Positions 20,245 through 29,099 are shown, numbered from the stretch's first letter. The stretch is DNA of 33,038 nucleotides from Allobosea sp. (GCF_030694325.1 NZ_JAUXYO010000202.1:1-33038); one strand, 5' to 3'. Numbers and translations are program-made. The notes: generated by a model not told the origin, from the letters alone.

Positions 20245-20835
20245 TCAGGGCGCCAACCTGTCGAGGGCCAGGTTGAGCGCGAGGACGTTGACCCGCGGCT
20301 CGCCGAGGACGCCGAGGAATCGTGGCTCGGTCTGCGCCTGGACGAGCTGCCGCAGACGGTTCTCTGCGAGGCTCCGCGTCGCGGCGATACGGCTGATCTG
20401 GGCCAGAGCGGCGGCCGGCGAGATGTGGGGATCGAGTCCCGAGCCCGAGGCCGTCACCAGATCGGCCGGCTGCGGACCGCCGCCGAGCGCGGCGACCCGG
20501 TCGGTGATGGCGGTCTTCAGCGCCGCGGACCCCGGCCCGAGATTGGAGCCGGTCGAGTTGGCGCCATTGTAGGGGCTGTCCACGGTCTTCGACGCATCCT
20601 GCTGATCGGGTGCGGAGGTCGCCGAAGGGCGGCCATGGAAATAGCGCGCGGACGCAAAGGACTGGCCGATCAGCGCGGAGCCGATCACGGTACCGTCCTG
20701 CACCACCGGCGAGCCGTTGGCCTGGGCGGGAAACACGGCCTGGGCGACGCCGGTGACGGCGAGGGGGTAGGCAGCGCCCGTCAGCACACTGAACAGGCCG
20801 AGCAGGACGAGCGAGGGGCGCAGATAGGCGGTCAT
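20245..20835 (-). CDS. kdpC: Potassium-transporting ATPase subunit C
   Basis: This 196-residue single-pass membrane subunit of KdpFABC stabilises the pump and assists ATP binding. One N-terminal membrane helix (LRPSLVLLGLFSVLTGAAYP) is followed by a periplasmic domain with the family motifs IGSALIGQSF, YFHGRPSA, NSTGSNLGP, SGSGLDPHISP and NRLRQLV. The frame is open further upstream, but that part lies inside kdpB. ATG 20835 is supported by AGGAGAG 5 nt before it and by the 11-bp gap after the kdpB stop codon. Confidence 0.95.
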   Translation of the reverse strand: MTAYLRPSLVLLGLFSVLTGAAYPLAVTGVAQAVFPAQANGSPVVQDGTVIGSALIGQSFASARYFHGRPSATSAPDQQDASKTVDSPYNGANSTGSNLGPGSAALKTAITDRVAALGGGPQPADLVTASGSGLDPHISPAAALAQISRIAATRSLAENRLRQLVQAQTEPRFLGVLGEPRVNVLALNLALDRLAP

Positions 20836-20846
20836 GATGTCTCTCC

Positions 20847-22889
20847 TCAGGCGAGGTGGAGCAGGTCGACGATCAGGTCGATCGCCTTGATGCCGATGAA
20901 GGGCACGATCAGCCCGCCGAGCCCGTAGACCAGCAGGTTGCGGCCGAGCAGCGAGGCCGCCGAGGCCGGGGCATAGCGCACGCCCTTCAGCGCGATCGGG
21001 ATCAGCGCGACGATGACGAGCGCGTTGAAGATGATCGCCGACAGGATCGCCGATTGCGGCGTGCCGAGCCCCATTACGTCCAGCACCGCCAGGCCCGGAC
21101 AGGCCGTCACGAACAGCGCCGGCAGGATCGCGAAATACTTGGCGACGTCGTTGGCGATCGAGAAGGTGGTCAGCGCGCCGCGCGAGATCAGCAGCTGCTT
21201 GCCGACCATGACGATCTCGATCAGCTTGGTCGGGTCGCTGTCCAGGTCGATCAGATTGCCGGCTTCCTTGGCGGCGGGCGTGCCGGAGTTCATGGCGACG
21301 CCGACATCGGCCTGCGCCAGCGCCGGCGCGTCGTTGGAGCCATCGCCGCACATCGCCACCAGCCGGCCCTCAGCCTGCTCCTTGCGGATCAAAGCGAGCT
21401 TGGCTTCCGGCGTCGCTTCCGCGAGGAAGTCGTCGACGCCGGCTTCGGCTGCGATGGCCGCTGCGGTCAGCGGGTTGTCGCCGGTGATCATCACCGTGCG
21501 GATGCCCATGCGGCGGAGTTCCGCGAAGCGCTCGCGGATACCGGGCTTCACCACGTCCTTGAGATGGATGACGCCGAGGACGTCGTTGTCGCGCGCCACC
21601 ACCAGCGGCGTGCCGCCGGATGACGCGATCTTGCGCACCGCCTGCTCGACCGTTGCCGAGAGCGCGCCGCCGGTGAGTTTCGCCATCGTGTCCGAGGCGC
21701 CCTTGCGCAGGGCGCGGCCATCCGGAAGGTCGACACCGGACATGCGGGTCTGAGCCGTGAAGGGCACGAAGACCGCGCCCGCCCCGGCCGCCGCATCGAA
21801 GCCGAAGCGCCTGGCGGCGAGATCGACGATCGACTTGCCTTCCGGCGTGTCGTCCGACAGCGAGGCCAGGAAGGCGGCCTCGGCCAGATCGCGCTCGCTG
21901 ATATGGGCGGCGGGCTCGAAGGCATGGGCCATGCGGTTGCCGAAGGTGATCGTGCCGGTCTTGTCGAGCAGCAGCACGTCGATGTCGCCGGCCGCCTCGA
22001 CCGCGCGACCCGATTTGGCGATGACGTTGGCCTTCACCAGACGGTCCATGCCGGCGATGCCGATGGCCGAGAGCAGGCCGCCGATCGTGGTCGGGATCAG
22101 CGTCACGAACAGGGCCGCGAGATAGATCACCGGCAGCGTCGTCCCCGACCAGGAGGCGAAGAAGGGCAGCGTCACCACGACGAAGAGGAAGACCAGCGTC
22201 AGCGCCGCCAGCAGAATGTCGAGCGCGATCTCGTTGGGCGTCTTCTGGCGCTTGGCGCCCTCGACCAGCGCGATCATCCGGTCGAGGAAGGTCTCGCCCT
22301 GGCGGGCGGTGACGCGCACCACGAGCCAGTCCGACACAAGCCGCGTGCCGCCGGTGACGGAGGAGCGGTCGCCGCCGGATTCGCGGATGACCGGGGCGGA
22401 TTCGCCGGTGATGGCGCTTTCGTCGACCGAGGCGACGCCCTCGATGATCTCGCCATCCGTCGGCACGATGTCGCCGGCCTCGACCAGGATGACCTCGCCC
22501 GGCTCGACGAGCTCGACCTCCTTGGTGCCGTAGACGACCCGGTTGGCCGGATCGACCAGGACCTTGGCCAGCGAGGAGGAGCGGGTCGAGCGGAAGGCGT
22601 CGGCGCGCGCCTTGCCGCGCCCTTCGGCGACCGCCTCGGCGAAGTTTGCGAAGAGCACCGTGAACCAGAGCCAGATCGCGATCTGCAGCCCGATCCAGAA
22701 GACCGGGCCCCCGGTCAGCCCCTCGCGGATGACGAGGACGGTCGCGAGCACGCAGACCAGCGCGGTCGAGAAGATGACCGGGTTGCGCGCCAGGCTGCGC
22801 GGATCGAGCTTGCGAAAGGCCTGCAGGATCGCAGGCCTGATGATGACGGGCGAGAACAGGCCCATCTCGGCGGGAGCATGCTTGCTCAT
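20847..22889 (-). CDS. kdpB: Potassium-transporting P-type ATPase subunit B
   Basis: This 680-residue catalytic subunit hydrolyses ATP to drive K+ uptake through KdpA. It has an actuator-domain [10 protein letters not shown], the phosphorylated Asp309 in DKTGTIT, the KGAS nucleotide-binding motif, the TGDNPLTA motif, [19 protein letters not shown] and the usual seven membrane helices. ATG 22889 ([10 protein letters not shown]) was chosen because the longer open frame runs into kdpA, and because the family starts this way. It begins 8 bp after the kdpA stop codon. Length agrees with the E. coli protein (682 residues). Confidence 0.96.
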   Translation of the reverse strand: MSKHAPAEMGLFSPVIIRPAILQAFRKLDPRSLARNPVIFSTALVCVLATVLVIREGLTGGPVFWIGLQIAIWLWFTVLFANFAEAVAEGRGKARADAFRSTRSSSLAKVLVDPANRVVYGTKEVELVEPGEVILVEAGDIVPTDGEIIEGVASVDESAITGESAPVIRESGGDRSSVTGGTRLVSDWLVVRVTARQGETFLDRMIALVEGAKRQKTPNEIALDILLAALTLVFLFVVVTLPFFASWSGTTLPVIYLAALFVTLIPTTIGGLLSAIGIAGMDRLVKANVIAKSGRAVEAAGDIDVLLLDKTGTITFGNRMAHAFEPAAHISERDLAEAAFLASLSDDTPEGKSIVDLAARRFGFDAAAGAGAVFVPFTAQTRMSGVDLPDGRALRKGASDTMAKLTGGALSATVEQAVRKIASSGGTPLVVARDNDVLGVIHLKDVVKPGIRERFAELRRMGIRTVMITGDNPLTAAAIAAEAGVDDFLAEATPEAKLALIRKEQAEGRLVAMCGDGSNDAPALAQADVGVAMNSGTPAAKEAGNLIDLDSDPTKLIEIVMVGKQLLISRGALTTFSIANDVAKYFAILPALFVTACPGLAVLDVMGLGTPQSAILSAIIFNALVIVALIPIALKGVRYAPASAASLLGRNLLVYGLGGLIVPFIGIKAIDLIVDLLHLA

Positions 22890-22897
22890 GGGGACCT

Positions 22898-24604
22898 CTA
22901 GAAGCTCTGCTCGGCCAGGATCGAGACGTGTTCCGCGATCGGGCCCAGAGCGAGGACGGGAAGGAAGGTGAGCGCGCCGACGATCAGGATCGTCGCCACC
23001 AGCAGCGTGACGAAGAGCGGCCCATGGGTGGGGAAGGTGCCCGCCGTCTCGGCCGCGGGGCGCTTGGCCGCGAGGCTGCCGGCGATCGCCAGGATCGGGA
23101 TGATGTAGCCGAAGCGGCCGAGTATCATGGCGACGCCGAGGAAGCTGTTGTGCCAGGGCGTGTTGGCGGTGAAGCCGGCGAAGGCCGAGCCGTTGTTGCC
23201 CGTCGCCGAGGTGTAGGCGTAGAGCAGCTCGGAAAGCCCGTGCGGGCCGGCATCCTGCACCGCGCCTTGAGCCTGGCCGGTCGCGATGGCCAGAGAGGCG
23301 AGGACGAGGATGCCCAGCGGCATGACGAGCAGCGTCAGCGCCGCGAGCTTGATCTCGCGGGCCTCGATCTTCTTGCCGAGATATTCCGGCGTGCGCCCGA
23401 CCATCAGCCCGGCGAGGAAGACCGTGATGACGACGAAGAGCAGCATGCCGGTGAGGCCGACGCCGACGCCGCCGAACACGACCTCGCCGAGCTGGATGTT
23501 GAGCATGGCGACCAGCCCGCCCAGCGGCGTGAAGGAATCCAGCATCGCATTGACCGAGCCATTCGAGGCCGCGGTCGTCGCCGCAGCCCACAGCGTCGAT
23601 GCGAGGATGCCGAAGCGGACCTCCTTGCCCTCCATGTTGCCCGCCGCGGCATCGACGAGGCCGGCATGGAGCGGGTTGCCGAGGCGCTCGGCGCCGTAGA
23701 TCGCGGCGAAGCCGGCGAGAAACAGCACGGCCATCGCCGCAAACAGCGCACGCCCCTGCCGACGGTCGCCGACGAGCCGGCCATAGGTGAAGCAGAAGGC
23801 GACCGGGATCAGCAGGATCGAGATCGTCGTCAGCAGGTTGCTGAGCGCATTCGGGTTCTCGAAGGGATGCGCCGAGTTGACGTTGAAGAAGCCGCCGCCA
23901 TTGGTGCCGAGCTGCTTGATCGCGACCTGGCTCGCCACCGGGCCGAGCGAGAGGCTCTGCTTGGCGCCCTCCAGCGTCGTCGCGTCGAAGGATGCGGCGA
24001 GCGTCTGCGGCAGGCCGAGCGCGACCAGGACCAGCGCCAGCACGAGCGCGGCCGGCAGCAGGATGTAGAGGGTGGTGCGGGTCATATCGACCCAGAAATT
24101 GCCGAGAACGCGGGTCTGCTTCGCCGCGAAGCCGCGCGCCACCGCGGCCGCCACCGCCGCGCCGCTGGCGGCCGAGACGAAGTTCTGCGTCGTCAAGCCG
24201 AGCATCTGGCTGAGGTTCGAGAGCGTCGTCTCGCCGCCATAGGACTGCCAGTTGGTGTTGGTGACGAAGGAGATCGCGACGTTGAAGGCGAGATGGCCAG
24301 ATAGCCCGTCAAAGCCCTGCGGGTTGAGCGGCAGCAGGTTCTGAAAGCGCAGGATCAGGAACAGCAGCGCGAAGCCCGCCGCGTTGAAGGCGAGCAGCGA
24401 CAGGCCATAGGCCTGCCAGCGCTGCGGCTGCGGCCGGCCCTGGCCGGCGAGCCCGAGGACTGCGTTTTCGAGCGGCGCCAGGAACTGCGCCTCGCCGGTG
24501 AAGACGCGGGCCATGTAGTGACCCAGCGGCCAGGCGAGCCCCAGCAGGAGGGCCGCGAAGATCAGGAACTGGACGAGGTCAGGGAGGAAAGGGGTCTGGG
24601 TCAT
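22898..24604 (-). CDS. kdpA: Potassium-transporting ATPase subunit A (K+ channel-like)
   Basis: This 568-residue membrane subunit forms the selectivity filter that captures K+ with high affinity. It has about ten hydrophobic helices and four pore-loop regions: [45 protein letters not shown] and [12 protein letters not shown]. The start is ATG 24604 ([12 protein letters not shown]), 14 nt after kdpF. The longer upstream frame is non-coding. The length is slightly above the E. coli protein (557). Confidence 0.96.
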   Translation of the reverse strand: MTQTPFLPDLVQFLIFAALLLGLAWPLGHYMARVFTGEAQFLAPLENAVLGLAGQGRPQPQRWQAYGLSLLAFNAAGFALLFLILRFQNLLPLNPQGFDGLSGHLAFNVAISFVTNTNWQSYGGETTLSNLSQMLGLTTQNFVSAASGAAVAAAVARGFAAKQTRVLGNFWVDMTRTTLYILLPAALVLALVLVALGLPQTLAASFDATTLEGAKQSLSLGPVASQVAIKQLGTNGGGFFNVNSAHPFENPNALSNLLTTISILLIPVAFCFTYGRLVGDRRQGRALFAAMAVLFLAGFAAIYGAERLGNPLHAGLVDAAAGNMEGKEVRFGILASTLWAAATTAASNGSVNAMLDSFTPLGGLVAMLNIQLGEVVFGGVGVGLTGMLLFVVITVFLAGLMVGRTPEYLGKKIEAREIKLAALTLLVMPLGILVLASLAIATGQAQGAVQDAGPHGLSELLYAYTSATGNNGSAFAGFTANTPWHNSFLGVAMILGRFGYIIPILAIAGSLAAKRPAAETAGTFPTHGPLFVTLLVATILIVGALTFLPVLALGPIAEHVSILAEQSF

Positions 24605-24618
24605 GAACCGGTCCCCGT

Positions 24619-24708
24619 TCAGAAGGATTCGGGGCGCAGCAGCGCCTTGAGCAGATAGGCCAGCAGCAGCGCCGCCACCGTCAGCCCCAGGATGATGTCG
24701 AGCGGCAT
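24619..24708 (-). CDS. kdpF: Potassium-transporting ATPase small subunit F
   Basis: This 29-residue hydrophobic peptide ([20 protein letters not shown], then KALLRPESF) has the one-helix form and C-terminal LLxPExF typical of KdpF, which stabilises the KdpABC complex. It lies between the upstream micro-ORF and kdpA with 8-bp and 14-bp gaps. It is easily missed by gene finders because of its size. Confidence 0.9.
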   Translation of the reverse strand: MPLDIILGLTVAALLLAYLLKALLRPESF

Positions 24709-24716
24709 GATGCGCC

Positions 24717-24803
24717 TCACAGCCGCTCTGCCGCGGCGACGGCGATGCCGGCGATCCCGAACAGCGCGAGGCCCCCGAGCAGGAAGAGAAGGTCGATGAA
24801 CAT
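24717..24803 (-). CDS. 28-residue membrane peptide at the head of the kdp operon
   Basis: An ATG at 24803 with a GGAG 7 nt upstream opens a 28-codon ORF reading [20 protein letters not shown], then AVAAAERL. It is one predicted membrane helix with a short charged tail. It ends 8 bp before kdpF, the same spacing as kdpA-kdpB. Similar micro-ORFs before kdpF are, as I recall, common in alphaproteobacteria but rarely annotated. Possible roles are an extra small pump subunit or a leader peptide whose translation controls kdpF. I cannot assign a function. Confidence 0.65.
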   Translation of the reverse strand: MFIDLLFLLGGLALFGIAGIAVAAAERL

Positions 24804-24810
24804 GGAAAAG

Positions 24811-24834
24811 CTCCGGTCCGTGGTCGGACCGGAG
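24811..24834 (-). promoter_or_regulatory. Perfect hairpin containing the first Shine-Dalgarno of the kdp operon
   Basis: A 10-bp perfect inverted repeat (CTCCGGTCCG paired with CGGACCGGAG) has a 4-nt loop. On the transcribed strand its 3' arm ends in GGAG, the ribosome binding site 7 nt before ATG 24803, so the folded RNA would hide the site. This suggests control of translation initiation. It is not a terminator, because only four T residues follow. Confidence 0.65.
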
Positions 24835-24847
24835 ATGGAGCCGATGA

Positions 24848-24899
24848 CCGTAAGGCCGCCATGTCGAAGATGAGCCGCGGCCGTAAGGTTTGCGTAAAG
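24848..24899 (-). promoter_or_regulatory. Candidate KdpE-binding direct repeats
   Basis: On the minus strand CTTTACG (24893-24899) is followed by CCTTACGG (24881-24888), about one helical turn apart. A third CCTTACGG lies at 24848-24855, exactly 33 bp further on. Tandem repeats one turn apart are typical for OmpR-family dimers such as KdpE. The promoter core was not identified. Confidence 0.45.
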
Positions 24900-25349
24900 T
24901 GAGGCGGCATGCGCCACGCAGACGGAGAGGGGCGATCGTCGCCCGCCGGCAATCTCCCTTCGCCATGAGCGCAGTCGAACAGCGACCAGAGGGGGCCATC
25001 GAGGGAGGTAACGGCAGCGCGTCCGAGGCTTGTCAGCCGGGGTCGTGTTGCGGGTTCCAGACGCGCGTGCTCAGCAATCTGCCACTGCTTGTCCGATCGG
25101 CGGTCTGGATCCAGTCCGCGCGATCCACCACGAGCGCGCGCCCTGTCCAGGCGGCTCGACCGCGTTCTCGGATCCACCGACTCAGCCGTTCCCCGGACCG
25201 CCGGACCACAGACAAAGAACAGGGCAGGGCCCACGGATCGACCGCAGGGCGACCGTCACGAAGCCGACGGCTCGCCCGAGTGGGGCCTTGGTGACCCGAC
25301 ATGCTGGTACGATTTGGTGTTGTCGCTTCAGATCAGCCACTTGTCGAAG
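24900..25349. other. Intergenic region between the kdp operon and tRNA-Gln
   Basis: About 450 bp without a supportable gene. Several open frames on both strands have arginine/proline-rich shadow-like translations without family motifs. I saw no clear hairpin, repeat or attachment site. The tRNA-proximal edge would be the 3' flank of the minus-strand tRNA. Confidence 0.4.
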
Positions 25350-25423
25350 TGGCTGGGGGACTAGGATTCGAACCTAGACAACCAGAGTCAGAGTCTGGGG
25401 TCCTACCGTTAGACGATCCCCCA
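25350..25423 (-). tRNA. tRNA-Gln (anticodon CTG)
   Basis: On the minus strand the acceptor TGGGGGA (5' end at 25423) pairs with TCCCCCA (25354-25360). The anticodon stem CCAGA/TCTGG holds loop CTCTGAC, so the anticodon is CTG, which reads CAG (Gln). The T arm is CTAGG-TTCGAAT-CCTAG. Discriminator G is followed by an encoded CCA (25350-25352). A weak promoter-like TTGCCA lies upstream at 25486-25491. No integrase or repeated 3' end is seen nearby. Confidence 0.95.
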
Positions 25424-25945
25424 ATGGCGGTCGGCGTCGGCGCGCTCGCCTTGGTGTCGCGGGGTCTAATCAATGCTTCGCGGAATGGCAAGCCCCCAAT
25501 GTGCCCGCCGGCGGCAGCGGAGTTGGGCCTGCGCGCGCTCACGGTTATGGCGCTGCGCCCGGCCGCGCCGAGCGGCGGGCGGCTCTCCCCGCGACGCAGA
25601 GACCGCATCGGTTGCGCGCGGCTGCCGGGCCGGGCGGTCTCCACCACCTGCCGCCATCCCAACCACTGCGTGCGGTTCCGGCGGCGCACCGGAAGCGCGT
25701 GATTGACAGGCCTGCACACCGGCGCGCAGTATGCAGCATACAAGAACGCGGCCGGGCCAACCGGCTGCCGTCCCGGGCCTGGAAACCTCCGGAGTCGCGT
25801 CATGCGCTCTCGCCGCTCATCCATTCGATACGCGTCGAACATCCGCGCCGCTCGGACGCGGCATGCCTCGCCGCGGTACCGCCGGTCGTGGCGCTGATCC
25901 CGCCGGCCGCCCTGCGCAGCGACGAAGCCTGAAAGCCCTTTGCCG
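25424..25945. other. Intergenic region upstream of the TRAP operon
   Basis: 522 bp with no gene I can support; the ORFs on both strands lack recognisable motifs. It contains the tRNA promoter at its left end and a -35-like TTGACA plus a palindrome at 25703-25741. This leaves a 5' UTR of up to about 200 nt before dctQ. Confidence 0.45.
25703..25741 (+). promoter_or_regulatory. Promoter with GntR-type operator for the TRAP operon
   Basis: TTGACA (25703-25708) is a perfect -35 match. The perfect 13-bp palindrome GTATGCAGCATAC (25729-25741) sits where the -10 and start would be. GTATGC/GCATAC half-sites resemble operators of FCD-type GntR repressors, which often control TRAP and sugar-acid uptake operons. 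The regulator gene is not in the window. Confidence 0.5.
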
Positions 25946-26491
25946 ATGAACCTGCCAAAATCGCTGCTGCGCCTGCTCGAGAACACGCTCATCCTCGCCT
26001 TCGTCGGGATGATCGCGATGGTCTTCGGCAATGTCGTGCTGCGCTACGGCTTCAACTCCGGCATCACCATGTCGGACGAAGCCTCGCGCATGATCTTCGT
26101 CTGGCTGACCTTCGGCGGCGCCTTCCTGGTCGCGCTCGAGGGCGGGCATCTCGGCATGACGACGGTGGTGCAGATGCTCGGCCTGCGCGGCCGGCGGATC
26201 GCGCGGCTCGTGGCCGAGAGCCTCTCGCTGTTCTGCATGGGCCTCCTGGTCTGGGGCTGCTGGCAGCAGAGCAGCCTCAACATGGCCAATCTCTCGCCGG
26301 TGATGGGTGTTCCGACCGCGATCTTCTATGTCGCCGGGCTCGCCTGCGGTCTCGGAATCGGCGCGATCAATCTCGTCACCCTGATCAGGATCGCCACGGG
26401 GCGAATGCCGCCCGACCAGCTCGTCATCGGCGCGGAGTCGGAGGAACTCGCCGGCTTCGAGGCGCAGCGGCAGGAGCCTCCGCGGCCATGA
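25946..26491 (+). CDS. TRAP transporter small permease (DctQ family)
   Basis: This 181-residue inner-membrane subunit of a tripartite ATP-independent periplasmic transporter has four hydrophobic helices. The family segment is NVVLRYGFNSGITMSDEASR followed by FVWLTFGGAF, and then GHLGMT. ATG 25946 (MNLPKSLLRLLENT) is preferred over TTG 25940 because the family begins near this point. The ribosome binding site is weak. Its stop codon overlaps the large permease start by 4 bp (ATGA). Substrates of the system are probably carboxylates, but the identity cannot be read from this subunit. Confidence 0.9.
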   Translation: MNLPKSLLRLLENTLILAFVGMIAMVFGNVVLRYGFNSGITMSDEASRMIFVWLTFGGAFLVALEGGHLGMTTVVQMLGLRGRRIARLVAESLSLFCMGLLVWGCWQQSSLNMANLSPVMGVPTAIFYVAGLACGLGIGAINLVTLIRIATGRMPPDQLVIGAESEELAGFEAQRQEPPRP

Positions 26492-27771
26492 CCGTCCTCG
26501 TCTTCCTCGTCTCGCTGCTCGGCGCGATGGCGCTGGGGATGCCGATCGCGGTTTCGCTGCTGGTCTGCGGCGTCGCGCTGATGCTGCATCTCGGCATGTT
26601 CGACGCGCAGATCCTGGCGCAGAACCTGATCGGCGGGGCCGACAGCTTCCCGCTGATGGCGGTGCCCTTCTTCATGCTGGCCGGCGAGCTGATGAATGCG
26701 GGCGGGCTCTCCAAGCGCATCATCGCCTTCGCGATGGCGCTGGTCGGCCATGTCCGCGGCGGGCTCGGCTATGTCGCGGTGGTCGCGGCAATCGTGATGG
26801 CCAGCATCTCCGGCTCGGCGGTGGCCGACACGGCGGCACTGGCCGCCCTGCTGATCCCGATGATGCGGCAGGCCGGCTACCGGCTCGACCGCAGCTGCGG
26901 GCTGATCGCGGCCGGCGGCATCATCGCGCCGGTGATCCCGCCCTCGATAGGCTTCGTGGTGTTCGGCGTCGCCGCCGGCGTCTCGATCACCCGGCTGTTC
27001 CTGGCCGGCATCGTGCCCGGCCTGCTGATGGGGCTGGCGCTGGTCATCACCTGGTATGTGCTGGCGAAGGACGAGCCGGTCTCGACCCTGCCGCGGCCGA
27101 CCGCTCGCAGCATCGCGAAGGCTGCGCTCGATGGGTTGTGGGCGCTGCTGTTGCCCTTCGTCATCATCGGCGGGATGAAGCTCGGCGTGTTCACGCCGAC
27201 GGAGGCCGCGGTGGTGGCGGCGGTCTATGCCTTCGTGATCGGGATGTTCGTCGATGGCGAGCTGCGGATCGCGCATCTGCGGCCGGCGTTGCTGGCGGCG
27301 CTGAAGATGTCGGCCTCGGTGATGTTCCTGGTCGCGGCGGCGCTGGTCTCGGCCTGGCTGATCACCATTGCCAACATTCCCGCCGAAGTGGGGGCGCTGC
27401 TGGGTCCGCTGATGGACCAGAAGACTTTGCTGATGGCCGCGATGATGCTGCTCGTCGTCGTCGTCGGCACGGCGCTCGACTTCATCCCGACCGTGCTGAT
27501 CCTGACGCCGGTGCTGATGCCGATCGTCAAGCAGGCGGGCATCGATCCGGTCTATTTCGGCGTTCTTTTCATCATGAACAACGCGATCGGCCTGCTGACG
27601 CCGCCCGTGGGCACGGTGCTCAACGTCGTCTGCGCCGTCGGCCGCGTGCCGGTCGACAAGGTGGTGCGCGGCGTCATGCCGTTCCTGCTGGCACAGATCG
27701 CGGTGCTCACCCTGCTGGTTCTGGTCCCGGAGATCGTGACCGTGCCGGCGAAATGGTTCTACGGGCGCTGA
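26488..27771 (+). CDS. TRAP transporter large permease (DctM family)
   Basis: This 427-residue protein with about 12 membrane helices is the Na+-coupled transport subunit. It has family features GMPIAVSLLVCGVALML, FPLMAVPFFMLAGELMNAGG, ASISGSAVADTAALAALLIP, GGIIAPVIPPSIGFV, LTPVLMPIVKQAGIDPVYFG and NNAIGLLTPPVGTVLNV. It is translationally coupled to dctQ by an ATGA overlap and followed after 58 bp by the binding-protein gene. Length is normal for the family. Confidence 0.95.
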   Translation: MTVLVFLVSLLGAMALGMPIAVSLLVCGVALMLHLGMFDAQILAQNLIGGADSFPLMAVPFFMLAGELMNAGGLSKRIIAFAMALVGHVRGGLGYVAVVAAIVMASISGSAVADTAALAALLIPMMRQAGYRLDRSCGLIAAGGIIAPVIPPSIGFVVFGVAAGVSITRLFLAGIVPGLLMGLALVITWYVLAKDEPVSTLPRPTARSIAKAALDGLWALLLPFVIIGGMKLGVFTPTEAAVVAAVYAFVIGMFVDGELRIAHLRPALLAALKMSASVMFLVAAALVSAWLITIANIPAEVGALLGPLMDQKTLLMAAMMLLVVVVGTALDFIPTVLILTPVLMPIVKQAGIDPVYFGVLFIMNNAIGLLTPPVGTVLNVVCAVGRVPVDKVVRGVMPFLLAQIAVLTLLVLVPEIVTVPAKWFYGR

Positions 27772-27829
27772 AGAGGCGCCGCGTCGAAAACGAGAAACCA
27801 CAAAAACGACACCTCAGGAGGAAGACAAG

Positions 27830-28825
27830 ATGACCCTCACCAGGCGCCATGCTCTGATCACCGCCGGCTCCGGCCTCGCCCTCTTTGCTATCGGCCGGCC
27901 GGCGCTCGCCCAGGCGGCGAAGCTGCGCTTCGCGCACCCCCATCCGGAATCCGACAGCTGGCACAAGGCCGCGCTGCAGTTCGCCGAGAAGGTCAAGGCG
28001 AAGAGCAATGGCCAGCTCGAGGTCCAGATCTTCCCGAACGGGGCGCTCGGCTCCGATCCGCAGACGATCAGCGCGGTGCGCGGCGGCTCGCTCGACATCT
28101 GCCTGACCGGCAACCCGTTCTTCACCGGTCTCGCGCCGAAGCTCAACGTGCTCGACCTGCCCTTCCTGTTCCAGAGCCGCAAGCATGCCGCCGCCGTGAT
28201 GGACGGCCCGATCGGCGACGGCCTGCGCAAGGAGCTCGAAGGCTCGAACCTCAAAGCGCTGGCGACCTGGGAGATCGGCTGGCGCAACCTGACCAACAGC
28301 CGCCGCCCGGTGGCGACGGCCGCAGACATCAAGGGGCTGAAGATCCGCACCACGCCGAACCCGGCCCATATCCGCGCCTTCCAGCTGCTCGGCGCCGTGC
28401 CGACGCCGATGGCCTTCACCGAGCTGTTCTCGGCGCTCGAGACCGGCGCGGTCGATGGGCAGGAAAATCCAGTGACGCTGATCCTCAACGCCAAGTTCGC
28501 CGAGGTGCAGAAGCATCTGTCGCTGACGCGCCATGCCTTCACCACGGGACCGGTGGTGATGAACAAGACGAAGTTCGACGCGATGGCGCCCGATCTCCAG
28601 AAGATCCTCGGCGAGACCGCAATCGAGCTCGCCGGCGTCCAGCGCCAGATGAACGAGGACACCGAGGGCTCCAGCCTGGCCGCGCTGAAGAAGGCCGGCA
28701 TGCAGGCGGTCGAGAACCCCGACCGCGACTCCTTCTCGAAGATCGTCACGGCGGAGGTCGAGAAGGAGTTCGTCACCAAGTTCGGCGGCGAGACGCTGGA
28801 CGCGATCAAGAAGGCCGCGGTCTGA
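27830..28825 (+). CDS. TRAP transporter substrate-binding protein (DctP family)
   Basis: This 331-residue periplasmic protein delivers substrate to the permease pair. A signal peptide (twin Arg at 5-6, hydrophobic 8-21, probable cleavage after ALA27) precedes the mature part. Family motifs are KLRFAHPHPESDSWHKAA, FPNGALGSDPQTISAVRGGS, GLKIRTTPNPA with Arg173 (the residue that usually binds the substrate carboxylate), TELFSALETGAVDGQENP and LSLTRHAFTTGPVVMNK. A strong AGGAGG ribosome binding site precedes ATG 27830. The gene order Q-M-P is common. A remnant of a cyclase-family gene begins at its stop codon, suggesting that the operon once encoded an enzyme as well. Confidence 0.95.
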   Translation: MTLTRRHALITAGSGLALFAIGRPALAQAAKLRFAHPHPESDSWHKAALQFAEKVKAKSNGQLEVQIFPNGALGSDPQTISAVRGGSLDICLTGNPFFTGLAPKLNVLDLPFLFQSRKHAAAVMDGPIGDGLRKELEGSNLKALATWEIGWRNLTNSRRPVATAADIKGLKIRTTPNPAHIRAFQLLGAVPTPMAFTELFSALETGAVDGQENPVTLILNAKFAEVQKHLSLTRHAFTTGPVVMNKTKFDAMAPDLQKILGETAIELAGVQRQMNEDTEGSSLAALKKAGMQAVENPDRDSFSKIVTAEVEKEFVTKFGGETLDAIKKAAV

Positions 28826-28944
28826 TCGAGATCATCGACCTCTCCATGCCGATCGAGCCGCATTTCCGCCGGCCGGTCGATTTGGCGATCAGGGGCGACA
28901 TCGCGGCGGGGGACCCGTTTCGGGTCTCCCGCATCGGCTGGAAG
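28822..28944 (+). pseudogene. Cyclase-family (PF04199-like) N-terminal remnant
   Basis: A frame overlapping the dctP stop codon reads IEIIDLSMPIEPHFRRPVD, then GDIAAGDPFRVSRIGW. This resembles the start of cyclase/kynurenine-formamidase-like proteins, which normally run about 220-280 residues with an HxxxHxDxPxH metal site. That site is missing: homology ends after about 40 codons and the frame enters antisense of the TauE/SafE remnant. No usual start codon stands before IEIIDL (CTG at 28822; first ATG at 28846). Overlap with dctP suggests it was once co-transcribed. Recognition rests on a short stretch. Confidence 0.6.
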
Positions 28945-29099
28945 CCGGCGCCGCTCCCGCTCCGGCGCAGGAGCATGGCGGCGGCGATGACGAGCATCGG
29001 CACGCCGAAGACCAGCAGCAGCGTCTGTCCGTCGAGGCCGAGCGTGAAGCCGACGAGCGAGCCCGAGCCGAGCGAGGCGATGTCAGGCGTGGCGATCAT
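28932..29099 (-). pseudogene. TauE/SafE sulfite exporter-family remnant with internal deletion
   Basis: From ATG 29099 the minus strand reads MIATPDIASLGSGSLVGFTL, GLDGQTLLLVFGVPMLV and IAAAMLLRRSG. The GSLVGFTLGL part matches the N-terminus of TauE/SafE transporters, where GGGGSI normally follows. GQTLLxxFxxxMLxxxxxMLRR resembles a segment that lies about 80-100 residues further on. The two are fused in frame, and the rest of the protein (about 250 residues expected) is absent. It follows two sulfur-transport genes on the same strand, as an intact exporter often does in such operons. Confidence 0.55.

Noticed and set aside
25350-25423. tRNA-Gln as integration site of a genomic island
   Set aside because: No integrase, phage gene or second copy of the tRNA 3' end was found in the window.
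26326-27801. 491-codon minus-strand frame over the TRAP permease genes
   Set aside because: The His/Arg/Asp/Gln-rich translation is the antisense of membrane-protein codons, while the plus-strand genes are unmistakable.
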